Shown here one piece after another: positions 1 to 5,926 of a stretch of 5,974 bases of DNA. The stretch is taken from assembly GCA_049509675.1 (NCBI GenBank), contig JBEKZQ010000398.1:1-5974 (forward strand), in the 5' to 3' direction. Position numbers and translations under genes: made by a program. This DNA is from JBEKZQ01 sp049509675 (GTDB taxonomy: Bacteria > Planctomycetota > Planctomycetia > Pirellulales > Thermoguttaceae). The notes beneath the pieces are model-generated. The model was given only the letters and a program-made list of their open reading frames with translations. It searched no databases and had not been told where the DNA came from. Every line of letters starts with the position of its first letter. Positions within the stretch are counted from its first letter, which is position 1.

Positions 1-2
1 TC

Positions 3-452
3 GCCACGGCCTGTTGCGGGATCGAGCTGATGGCCACCGGTGCCAGCCGGCACGACATTGCCCGCTTCGGCGCCGAGGTGTTTCGCTTCAGTCCGCGGCA
101 GTGCGACTTGATGATCGTGGCCGGCCGCGTGGTAATGAAAATGCTGCCCGTGCTGCAGCGCATCTGGCAGCAGATGCCCGAGCCCAAGTGGTGCATTTCC
201 ATGGGGGCCTGCGCATCGACCGGCGGCGTGTTCGACACCTACTGCGTGGTGCAGGGGATCGATCGTTTTCTGCCCGTCGACGTGTACACCCCCGGCTGTC
301 CGCCGCGGCCGGAGCAGTTGATCCAGTCGATTGTCGATTTGCAGGAGAAGATCCAGCGGGAAGGGACCGTGTGGGGCCGCGAATTCGAGGCCCCCTCGCG
401 GCAACAGCCCAAGCGGGCACTGCAAGAGGAAGGGGGCAAGAGCCAGCCGTGA
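3..452 (+). CDS. nuoB: NADH-quinone oxidoreductase subunit B (5' end missing)
   Basis: This is the peripheral subunit of respiratory complex I that binds iron-sulfur cluster N2, the last cluster before quinone, at the junction with the membrane arm. The frame is open from the left edge and gives 149 residues. The four N2 cysteine ligands are visible: an adjacent Cys-Cys pair (fragment residues 4 and 5), Cys70 in MGAC and Cys99 in PGCPPRPE. The spacings of 65 and 29 residues equal those of E. coli NuoB (C63/C64, C129, C158), so roughly 59 residues lie outside the window. Other family signatures are MATGASRHD, SPRQCDLMIVAG, MPEPKW and VVQGIDRFLPVDVY. The C-terminal tail is polar and probably disordered. 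The stop TGA overlaps the GTG start of nuoC, so the two genes are probably translationally coupled. An internal ATG at position 30 lies downstream of the Cys-Cys pair and cannot be the true start. Confidence 0.96.
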   Translation, partial: ATACCGIELMATGASRHDIARFGAEVFRFSPRQCDLMIVAGRVVMKMLPVLQRIWQQMPEPKWCISMGACASTGGVFDTYCVVQGIDRFLPVDVYTPGCPPRPEQLIQSIVDLQEKIQREGTVWGREFEAPSRQQPKRALQEEGGKSQP

Positions 453-907
453 GCGATGAATCCGTGAGCCACTTCCGTTCTCAGACGCGGGTGGAAGTGC
501 CGCTGGAGGCGATCTTCGACACCTTGAAACGGTTGAAGGAGCAGCAGGGGTTCGATCTGCTGGTCGACATCACCTGCGTTGACTATCTCCGCTACAGCGG
601 GGCCAAACGACGTTTCGGCATGGTCTACCTCTTGGCGAATACTCAGACTAATGGGCGGATCACGGTGCGGACGTTCGTCGATGAGCCCGAGCCCACGGTG
701 CCCTCGGTGGTTAAGCTGTGGAAGGGGGCCGACTGGCTGGAACGGGAGGTGTGGGACATGTTCGGCATCCGCTTTTCGGGTCATCCCGATCTGCGGCGGA
801 TCCTGATGCCGCCGGAATTCACCGCCTTTCCGCTCCGCAAAGATTATCCGTTGCAGGGCCGCGGCGAGCGGCACAATTTCCCCGTACTCCGCCGCGCGGA
901 GAGCTAA
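449..907 (+). CDS. nuoC: NADH-quinone oxidoreductase subunit C (30 kDa subunit)
   Basis: NuoC is a cofactor-free peripheral subunit of complex I that packs against NuoD in the quinone module. The 152-residue product carries the 30-kDa-subunit signature at residues 98-120 (EREVWDMFGIRF, then GHPDLRRILMP), followed by the conserved PLRKDYPL near residues 128-135. The start chosen is GTG at 449. It overlaps the nuoB stop as GTGA and keeps the product at the short end of the family range. A purine-rich stretch (426-436) lies about 12 nt upstream and a weaker AAGAG lies closer. GTG at 464 is an alternative that would shorten the protein by 5 residues. The same frame stays open upstream to about position 14, but that part only shadows nuoB. 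The protein is separate from NuoD, not fused as in E. coli NuoCD. Confidence 0.93.
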   Translation: MSDESVSHFRSQTRVEVPLEAIFDTLKRLKEQQGFDLLVDITCVDYLRYSGAKRRFGMVYLLANTQTNGRITVRTFVDEPEPTVPSVVKLWKGADWLEREVWDMFGIRFSGHPDLRRILMPPEFTAFPLRKDYPLQGRGERHNFPVLRRAES

Positions 908-926
908 GAACAACTGGAGTTTCGCC

Positions 927-990
927 GGGTGCCACTGCTGGCTCGTCCGGCAGTGCAACAACACGGTTGGGCAAGCCAAGCGTGGCACCC
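927..990. repeat. Palindromic intergenic element between nuoC and nuoD
   Basis: The element is bounded by a perfect 9-bp inverted repeat, GGGTGCCAC (927-935) and GTGGCACCC (982-990). With mismatches the arms extend to about 22 nt, with 17 of 22 positions matching. Inside is a second strong hairpin, CACTGCTGG (933-941) with CCGGCAGTG (947-955), a 9-bp stem with one G-T wobble and a 5-nt loop. A weaker TTGG/CCAA stem (967-970 with 976-979) follows. The whole could fold as a nested or branched structure in DNA or in the nuo transcript. No T-run follows, so it is not a typical intrinsic terminator. The sequence resembles a dispersed palindromic repeat I associate with planctomycete intergenic regions; that link comes from memory and was not checked. 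Confidence 0.6.
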
Positions 991-1027
991 GATACTTGAT
1001 TAAACTTTGTCGAACCAACGAACCGCC

Positions 1028-2254
1028 ATGCCCCTCACTCGCTCCGTTTTCGCCGACGACCTGGCCCATGACGAGCCGCAGCCTTACCTGTGGACGATGA
1101 ACTTCGGTCCGCAGCACCCGGCCACGCACACCACCTTGCGGCTGGTGCTGAAGCTGGAAGGCGAGCGGGTGGTCGACGCCATCCCCGACATCGGCTACCT
1201 GCACTCTGGCTTCGAGAAACTCGGCGAGCACCTCGATTACAACCAGTACGTTACGGTCACCGACCGGATGAACTATGTTTCGCCCATGGCCAACAATGTG
1301 GGCTGGCACCTGGCCGTGGAGAAGCTGATGGGGATCGAGGTCACGCCGCGGTGCAAGTACATCCGCGTGATTATTGCCGAATTGATGCGGCTGAGCGATC
1401 ACCTGCTCTGTCTGGGCGCCATGGGACTGGACATCGGGGCCTTCACGCATTTCATTTACGCCTTCAATCCGCGCGAGCAGATCTACGACATTTGCGAGGC
1501 GCTGTGCGGGGCCCGCTTCACCAACAGCTACACCCGCGTGGGCGGACTCTTGCGCGACATCCCGCCCTCGGCCATCCAGTTGATCCGCGACCTGCTGGCC
1601 CGGATGCCGCGGGTGATGGACGACATGGAGCGGCTGCTGGCCCGCAACCGCATCTTCATCGATCGCACCAAGGGCGTGGGCGTGCTGTCAAGACATGAAG
1701 CGATCAACCGCAGCGCCAGTGGGCCGGTGGCGCGGGCCAGCGGCGCGACCCGCGACCTGCGTCGCGACGAGCCCTACCTGGCCTACGCGGATTTCGATTT
1801 CCAGGTCTGCTGCGCCCGGGAGGGCGATTGCCTGGCCCGCTATCGCGTCCGCCTGGCCGAGATGTACCAGAGCATCAAGATCATCCGGCAGGCGATCGAC
1901 AACCTGCCCCCCGGACCGGTGAACGTGGGTCCGGCCGCCCGGGCGATCCTGCCGCCCAAGCCGCTCGTGTTCAACACCATCGAAGGGCTGATTTCGCACT
2001 TCGAGACGGTGATGACCAATCGCGGCTTTGAGGTGCCCTGCGAAGAGGTGTACGCGGCCACCGAGGCCCCCAACGGCGAGCTGGGGTTTTACCTCGTCGG
2101 CGACGGTTCGCCGCGGGCCTATCGGGCCCGCTGCCGGCCGCCGTCGTTTATCCATTTCGCCATCTTCCCGCACTTGATCCGCGGTCACACCCTCAGCGAC
2201 GTCGTGGCCGTGCTGGGCAGCCTGAACATCATCGCCGCGGAGTTGGACCGCTGA
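1028..2254 (+). CDS. nuoD: NADH-quinone oxidoreductase subunit D (49 kDa subunit)
   Basis: NuoD forms, with NuoB, the quinone-reduction site of complex I and derives from the large subunit of NiFe hydrogenases. The 408-residue product is full length for a stand-alone NuoD. Key features in order are FGPQHPATH (residues 26-34), RMNYVSPM (80-87), AEL-RLSDHLL (118-127), GARFTNSYTRVGG (161-173), DYP-like DEPY in the central domain (247-250), and a C-terminus running through PPSFIHF (371-377) and DVVAVLGSLN (391-400) to the typical terminal DR. His34 and Tyr83 are 49 residues apart, matching the spacing of the quinone-headgroup residues His59 and Tyr108 of the bovine 49 kDa subunit, so the catalytic site looks intact. 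The ATG at 1028 was chosen. An in-frame TTG at 1007 would add 7 residues, and neither start has a clear Shine-Dalgarno site. No nuoE, nuoF or nuoH follows in the window. Confidence 0.95.
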   Translation: MPLTRSVFADDLAHDEPQPYLWTMNFGPQHPATHTTLRLVLKLEGERVVDAIPDIGYLHSGFEKLGEHLDYNQYVTVTDRMNYVSPMANNVGWHLAVEKLMGIEVTPRCKYIRVIIAELMRLSDHLLCLGAMGLDIGAFTHFIYAFNPREQIYDICEALCGARFTNSYTRVGGLLRDIPPSAIQLIRDLLARMPRVMDDMERLLARNRIFIDRTKGVGVLSRHEAINRSASGPVARASGATRDLRRDEPYLAYADFDFQVCCAREGDCLARYRVRLAEMYQSIKIIRQAIDNLPPGPVNVGPAARAILPPKPLVFNTIEGLISHFETVMTNRGFEVPCEEVYAATEAPNGELGFYLVGDGSPRAYRARCRPPSFIHFAIFPHLIRGHTLSDVVAVLGSLNIIAAELDR

Positions 2255-2319
2255 GGGAGGACAATGCCTTTGGTCAAAAGCGACAATGCTGAGAATTTCA
2301 GAATGGACGGTTTCCTCAC

Positions 2320-2402
2320 GCCCGTTCACGGGCATTCCCGCCTACGGCGGGAAGGCCGCTGAAGCGGTCTGATGGGTCGAAGGTTAACAACGCGCCGTTG
2401 TT
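2320..2402. repeat. Row of four hairpins between nuoD and trxB
   Basis: Four inverted repeats lie within 83 nt. The first is GCCCG/CGGGC (2320-2324 with 2329-2333, loop TTCA). The second is TTCCCGCC/GGCGGGAA (2335-2342 with 2346-2353, a perfect 8-bp stem with a 3-nt loop). The third is a 6-bp stem with one G-T wobble (2354-2359 with 2364-2369, loop TGAA). The fourth is AACAACG/CGTTGTT (2386-2392 with 2396-2402, 3-nt loop). The first three are nearly adjacent. None has a proper downstream T-run; the last is followed only by a short TTTGG. The block could end or protect the nuo message, or it could be a dispersed repeat. The 200-nt gap around it (2255-2454) otherwise holds one doubtful 32-codon frame at 2264-2362. 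Confidence 0.55.
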
Positions 2403-2454
2403 TGGAGCAGCAGAAGCCACGCTCAAGGCCAAGGTAACTCGTAAGGTCATTCCC

Positions 2455-3504
2455 ATGCCTGAAAAAGTCATCATCATCGGCAGCGGTCCGGCCGCTTGGA
2501 CGGCCGCCATCTATGCGGCCCGGGCCGAACTGCAACCGCTGGTCTTCCAGGGGGCGATTAGCGAAGAGAACCGCCTGGCCGGCACCCTGCCGTTGGGCCA
2601 ATTGGCGTTGACCACCGAGGTCGAGAACTATCCCGGCTTTCCGGTCGGCGATCTGGCGGCCTACCTGGACCATGCGATTCCCGCCGCCCAGCGAGCGATG
2701 ATGCCCCCGCACAACAAGCATGGCGTGGACGGCCCCGAATTGATGGAGCTGATGCGGCAGCAGGCGGTCAATTTCGGCACGCGGATCATCACCGAAGACA
2801 TCACCTCGGTGGATTTCGCCGGCCGTCCCCTGAAACTGCTCGCCGGCGACGGGCGGACCTATGAAGCACTGGCCGTGATCGTGGCCACCGGCGCCCGGGC
2901 GAACTACCTGGGACTGCCCTCCGAAGAGCAATTCAAGAATCGCGGCGTCAGCGCGTGTGCCGTCTGCGACGGGGCTCTGCCCCGCTTCCGCAACAAGCCG
3001 CTGGCCGTAATCGGCGGCGGCGATTCGGCCGTCGAGGAAGCCACCTACCTCAGCAAGTTCGCCAGCCGCATCTATCTCGTCCATCGCCGCCATCAGTTGC
3101 GGGCGTCGAAGATCATGGTGGAGCGGGTCATGTCCAACCGCAAGATCGAGGTGATGTGGAATCGCGTCGTCGGCGAAGTGTTGGGCAACGACCAGAACGG
3201 CGTGACGGGCCTCCGACTCGAAAGCACCGTGGGCGAAGCCCAGGTCGTCCAAGAGATTAGCGGCCTGTTCGTCGCCATCGGGCACACGCCCAACACGGCC
3301 TTTCTCGGCGGCCAGCTCCAGTTGCACCCGAACAAGTACGTCAAGTGGACCCGGCCCATGCGGACTCATACCAGCGTGGAGGGCGTGTTTGCCGCCGGCG
3401 ACGTGGCCGACGATTATTACAAGCAGGCCGTGACCGCCGCCGGCTCCGGTTGCATGGCCGCCCTGGACGCCGAGCGCTGGCTGGCGGAACAAGGGGAAGG
3501 ATAG
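2455..3504 (+). CDS. trxB: Thioredoxin reductase (NADPH, FAD flavoprotein)
   Basis: This cytoplasmic flavoenzyme passes electrons from NADPH through FAD and a redox disulfide to thioredoxin. The 349-residue product shows the N-terminal FAD dinucleotide-binding motif GSGPAAWTAAIYAARAEL (residues 9-26), TTEVENYPGFP (53-63), the active-site CAVC (Cys168 and Cys171) followed by DG, the NADPH motif GGGDSAVEEA (187-196), HRR (210-212), which commonly contacts the NADPH phosphate, VAIGHTPN (273-280), and the closing FAD motif GVFAAGDVADD (310-320). It is longer than the usual 310-335 residues, mainly because of an extra segment at about residues 64-91, between ENYPGFP and DGPELMELM. The start ATG at 2455 puts the FAD motif at the normal distance from the N-terminus, with AAGG about 8 nt upstream. 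The frame is open further upstream, but that extension would cover non-coding sequence. A related flavoprotein with another partner is possible but less likely given the CAVC site. Confidence 0.93.
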   Translation: MPEKVIIIGSGPAAWTAAIYAARAELQPLVFQGAISEENRLAGTLPLGQLALTTEVENYPGFPVGDLAAYLDHAIPAAQRAMMPPHNKHGVDGPELMELMRQQAVNFGTRIITEDITSVDFAGRPLKLLAGDGRTYEALAVIVATGARANYLGLPSEEQFKNRGVSACAVCDGALPRFRNKPLAVIGGGDSAVEEATYLSKFASRIYLVHRRHQLRASKIMVERVMSNRKIEVMWNRVVGEVLGNDQNGVTGLRLESTVGEAQVVQEISGLFVAIGHTPNTAFLGGQLQLHPNKYVKWTRPMRTHTSVEGVFAAGDVADDYYKQAVTAAGSGCMAALDAERWLAEQGEG

Positions 3505-3529
3505 AGTTTTCAGTTTTCAGTTTTCAGTT
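3505..3529. repeat. 7-nt direct tandem repeat (AGTTTTC, 3.6 copies)
   Basis: Directly after the trxB stop the unit AGTTTTC occurs three times exactly (3505-3511, 3512-3518, 3519-3525), followed by a partial AGTT. The tract is AT-rich inside a GC-rich region and fills about a third of the 73-nt trxB-asnS gap. It has no upstream hairpin of note, so I do not call it a terminator. Its unit length and position would allow copy-number slippage without touching either gene. Confidence 0.85.
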
Positions 3530-3577
3530 GATGGGGCTCGCTGCGATCAACCAATCCGGAACAGGCAAGAAGTCCTC

Positions 3578-4990
3578 ATGGAAAAACTCACCGTTGCCCA
3601 AGCGCGGCAGGCCGAGGCGATCGGCCGCGAGGTCATGCTGCAAGGCTGGGTCCGCACGCGCCGCGACTCGAAGGCCGGCTTCAGCTTTCTGGAACTGAAC
3701 GACGGCTCCTGTTTCGGCAACATCCAAGTGCTGGCCGAGGCCGCTCTGGAGAACTACGAATCCCAGATCAAGCGGATCACCACCGGATCGAGCGTGACCG
3801 TCACCGGGCTGGTCAAGGCCTCGCCCGGCAAGGGCCAGGCCACCGAGGTCCAGGCCCGGAGCATCACGGTCCACGGTTGGGCCGAGGGGGAAAGCTATCC
3901 GCTGCAAAAGAAACAGCATTCCTTCGAGTTCCTGCGAACAATCGCCCATCTGCGGCCGCGCACCAACACCTTTGGGGCCGTGGCCCGGGTGCGGAACTGC
4001 GTCTGCCGCTCGATCCACGATTTCTTCCAGGAGGCGGGCTTTCTGTACATCCACACGCCGATCATCACGGCGAGCGACTGCGAAGGCGCCGGCGCCATGT
4101 TCCGCGTCACCACGCTGGACCTGAAGAAGATCCCCTCGCCTACCGAGGAGCAGGCCGGCCGCGGTTGGCAGGCCGATTTCACCCAGGACTTCTTCGAGCG
4201 GCCCACCTTCCTCACCGTCAGCGGCCAACTGGAGGCCGAGATCTTCGCCTGCTCGCTGGGCAAGGTCTACACCTTCGGGCCGACCTTCCGGGCCGAGAAC
4301 TCCAACACTACCCGGCACCTGGCCGAGTTCTGGATGGTCGAGCCCGAAATGGCCTTCTGCGATCTCGGCGACAACATGGACCTGGCGGAGCGATTCTTGA
4401 AGCGGATTTTTCAGGACGTGCTCGAAAAATGTCCCGAAGACATGGAGTTCTTCCGCCAGCGGGTCGACGCCACGGTCATCGAGACGCTCCAGCACATCGT
4501 CGGCAGCCAGTTCGTTCGCCTTCCCTACACGGAGGCCGTCGAAATCCTCAAGGCATCCGGCCGGCAGTTCGAGTTCCCCGTCGACTGGGGCCACGACCTG
4601 CAGGCCGAGCACGAGCGCTATCTCACCGAGACGCATTTCCGCCGTCCCGTGATTCTGTACGACTATCCGCGTGCGATCAAGCCGTTTTACATGCGCGCGG
4701 GCGACGATGGCCGCACGGTCCGCGCCATGGACGTTCTGATGCCCAAGGTGGGCGAGATCATCGGCGGCAGTCAGCGCGAGGAGCGGCTGGACATTCTCCA
4801 GCAGCGAATGCAGGAGCAGGGCCTGGATGCGGAAAGCTACTGGTGGTATCTGGATCTGCGTCGCCACGGCACGGTGCCGCACAGCGGCTTTGGCTTGGGG
4901 CTGGAGCGGGCGATGTTGTTCATCACCGGCCTGGGCAACATCCGCGACGTGATCCCCTTCCCCCGCGCCCCCGGCTCGGCCGAGTTCTAG
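3578..4990 (+). CDS. asnS: Asparagine--tRNA ligase (class II)
   Basis: This enzyme activates asparagine with ATP and loads it onto tRNA-Asn in the cytoplasm. The 470-residue product is close to the E. coli length of 466. Residues about 17-100 form the OB-fold anticodon-binding domain (VMLQGWVRTRRDSKAGFSF). The class II catalytic domain follows. Motif 1 is around HDFFQEAGFLYIHTP (147-161), with CEGAGAMF (168-175) downstream. Motif 2 is FRAENSNTTRHLAEFWMVEP (237-256), where the NSNTTRH sequence separates AsnRS from AspRS. Motif 3 is GFGLGLERAMLFITGLGNIR (437-456), ending in the typical FPRAPG near the C-terminus. The start ATG at 3578 gives a standard N-terminus, with only a weak AGAAG upstream. 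Its presence suggests direct charging of tRNA-Asn, although an additional amidation route cannot be excluded. No frameshift or missing key residue was seen. Confidence 0.97.
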   Translation: MEKLTVAQARQAEAIGREVMLQGWVRTRRDSKAGFSFLELNDGSCFGNIQVLAEAALENYESQIKRITTGSSVTVTGLVKASPGKGQATEVQARSITVHGWAEGESYPLQKKQHSFEFLRTIAHLRPRTNTFGAVARVRNCVCRSIHDFFQEAGFLYIHTPIITASDCEGAGAMFRVTTLDLKKIPSPTEEQAGRGWQADFTQDFFERPTFLTVSGQLEAEIFACSLGKVYTFGPTFRAENSNTTRHLAEFWMVEPEMAFCDLGDNMDLAERFLKRIFQDVLEKCPEDMEFFRQRVDATVIETLQHIVGSQFVRLPYTEAVEILKASGRQFEFPVDWGHDLQAEHERYLTETHFRRPVILYDYPRAIKPFYMRAGDDGRTVRAMDVLMPKVGEIIGGSQREERLDILQQRMQEQGLDAESYWWYLDLRRHGTVPHSGFGLGLERAMLFITGLGNIRDVIPFPRAPGSAEF

Positions 4991-5137
4991 CGGTCCTGGC
5001 CGTCAGCCCCGGCACCTTTGTTTCGCCTATACTCGTGTCTCTTCCCCCACTTGCGTTGTGACGCACGCCTATCTATGCTGCCAGAAGTGGGAATCCTGTT
5101 ACAGGGTCAGTTTGGCTTCTGAAAAGGAGGTTTGTCC
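4991..5137 (+). promoter_or_regulatory. Probable promoter and leader of the small membrane-protein gene
   Basis: This 147-nt gap holds two weak promoter candidates. One is TATACT (5028-5033), a good -10 box without a convincing -35. The other is TTGCGT (5051-5056) and TATGCT (5074-5079), separated by 17 nt. Downstream, CAGAAG (5082-5087) can pair with CTTCTG (5116-5121) around an inner CCTG/CAGG hairpin (5095-5098 with 5102-5105), and the outer stem ends just before the Shine-Dalgarno sequence. A short TGCGT/ACGCA hairpin lies at 5052-5065. No clear terminator for asnS was found. All promoter calls are by eye and weak. Confidence 0.25.
5124..5130 (+). promoter_or_regulatory. Strong Shine-Dalgarno site, AAGGAGG
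   Basis: AAGGAGG lies 7 nt before the ATG at 5138 and is a near-perfect match to the 16S rRNA 3' end. It decides the start over an in-frame TTG at 5132, which sits almost on top of the site. The nuo genes, trxB and asnS have much weaker sites, so this gene may be translated more strongly. Confidence 0.85.
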
Positions 5138-5440
5138 ATGTCGCCAAGTGTATTAAAGGGTATTGGTGTTGGGTGCTTCGTCCTGTGTGCGATCCTGTTG
5201 TTCGTGGCATGGGAACGCTACCAGGACAACGCCGGGAAGGTCGAAGCGGCGAACAGGATGATGCAGTCGTCCCCATTCGGCGGCGCGTCCCCGTTCGGCG
5301 GTATGATGAAGGAGGTGACGGGAAGCGCCAAGTTGGAGCCGGGTGTGCCAGCCGCAACCACGTACTCGCTGCTCTGCGCGGCGCTTTCCGGCGTCGGTGG
5401 CGTGGTCTGCTTGGTTCTCGCACAACGGCGTAACCGGTGA
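5138..5440 (+). CDS. Small two-helix membrane protein of unknown function
   Basis: I do not recognise this 100-residue protein with confidence. Two hydrophobic segments are visible, at about residues 7-25 (KGIGVGCFVLCAILLFVAW) and 74-95 (ending VVCLVLA), joined by a loop of roughly 48 residues. The loop contains a direct repeat, SPFGG-A-SPFGG (45-55), flanked by Met pairs, with Gly, Pro and Ser in plenty and no catalytic motif. The positive C-terminus (QRRNR) suggests both ends face the cytoplasm and the loop lies outside, by the positive-inside rule. There is no lipobox. The overall plan (helix, short loop with TGS, helix) loosely recalls DUF3185-type small membrane proteins, but this is a weak guess. 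It has its own upstream gap and a strong Shine-Dalgarno site, so it is probably expressed apart from asnS. Membership of the real gene set is supported by the start signal and high hydrophobicity. Confidence 0.75.
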   Translation: MSPSVLKGIGVGCFVLCAILLFVAWERYQDNAGKVEAANRMMQSSPFGGASPFGGMMKEVTGSAKLEPGVPAATTYSLLCAALSGVGGVVCLVLAQRRNR

Positions 5441-5566
5441 CCCGCTGAGCGTCAGCCGGCAAGAGTTACGGGGTGGTAGTCGCCTAATAGGGCGCGATGC
5501 GGGTGAAGTACACATTGTTCTTGGGCCATGCGGTCTCGGTGAAAGTCGTCCCAGTAGGAGGAGCTG
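5441..5566. other. Non-coding or decayed sequence next to the transposase remnant
   Basis: No intact gene was found here. On the minus strand the transposase frame runs on to a stop near 5452, but that stretch no longer resembles the family. A different minus-strand frame, ending at TAG (5484-5486), has G or C in about 16 of its last 20 third codon positions, against about 11 of 20 in the transposase frame. It reads TETAWPKNNVYFTRIAPY at its end. This may be the tail of another broken gene, which I cannot name. Confidence 0.35.
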
Positions 5567-5865
5567 TGGATGGTATGTTCGCCGAACACCGTCCGCAAGA
5601 GGCGCTCCGCCGGTTCCTCGCTCCGTTTCAGGCGCCGGCCCTCCGCGGTGGCCACGCTCTCGCCGAGATCTCCATCCCCTTGGAGCGCGAGGAGTTGTTG
5701 GATCGCAGCGTGCCCGATTTGCAGTACCCGTCCGAAGGTATCTTTCTCCACCGCCTACAACGACTTCCCTTCCCGTGCTGCTCCTCGAATCTCTGCTTCC
5801 AGTCGTTCCGCCAGTTCCACCAACGATTTGCCCTTGATTGTTTGCTGGGAATTGACCATGCTCAT
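5567..5865 (-). pseudogene. ISKra4-like transposase, N-terminal remnant with in-frame stop
   Basis: Reading the minus strand from ATG at 5865 gives 36 codons (MSMVNSQQTIKGKSLVELAE onward), then TAG at 5757-5755. The same frame continues past the stop with DTFGRVLQIGHAAIQQLL, LQGDGDLGESV, EEPAERLLRTVFGEHTI. The run of GHAA, QGDGDLG, a SEEP-like segment and R-T-V-FGEH is the N-terminal pattern I know from ISKra4-family transposases of planctomycetes and related bacteria; this is recognition from memory. Similarity fades just after FGEHTI (about 5567). Intact family members run several hundred residues further, with the DDE catalytic domain, none of which is present. The gene therefore has a nonsense mutation and has lost its 3' part, and it cannot encode an active enzyme. 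A sequencing error could explain the TAG but not the missing catalytic part. Confidence 0.7.
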
Positions 5866-5926
5866 TGTGCGGCCTCCATGCCAGGGTTATTGAGATGAAC
5901 CAAGCCTAGCATGACAAAGGGGCCGT

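Noticed and set aside
14..448. Upstream extension of the nuoC frame over nuoB
   Set aside because: The extension overlaps nuoB, which is clearly coding in another frame, and its translation is Arg/Ala-rich without family similarity. The GTG at 449 fits the NuoC domain.
239..1450. Long minus-strand open frame of 403 codons
   Set aside because: It runs antisense across nuoB, nuoC, the palindromic repeat and part of nuoD. High third-position GC in the real genes removes stops on the other strand. The product has no recognisable domain.
1688..2335. Minus-strand open frame antisense to nuoD
   Set aside because: It is the shadow of a well-conserved gene and its composition mirrors nuoD codons.
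2335..2369. Intrinsic terminator for nuoD
   Set aside because: The stems are good, but the sequence after them (GATGGGTCG) has no T-run.
2326..3492. Long minus-strand open frame antisense to trxB
   Set aside because: It covers nearly the whole trxB gene, its sequence is low in structure and Gly/His-rich, and trxB is unambiguous.
3505..3529. CRISPR array
   Set aside because: The unit is only 7 nt, with no spacers and no cas genes nearby.
3524..4882. 452-codon minus-strand open frame antisense to asnS
   Set aside because: It is a shadow of asnS, whose class II motifs are complete. There is no start signal or domain on the minus strand.
3877..5061. Plus-strand open frame of 394 codons overlapping asnS in another frame
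   Set aside because: The Arg/Pro/His-rich translation is typical of an off-frame reading of GC-rich coding DNA.
5343..5898. Overlapping plus-strand open frames across the right end
   Set aside because: They overlap each other, the end of the small membrane-protein gene and the transposase remnant. None shows a family motif, while the minus-strand frame has recognisable transposase similarity.
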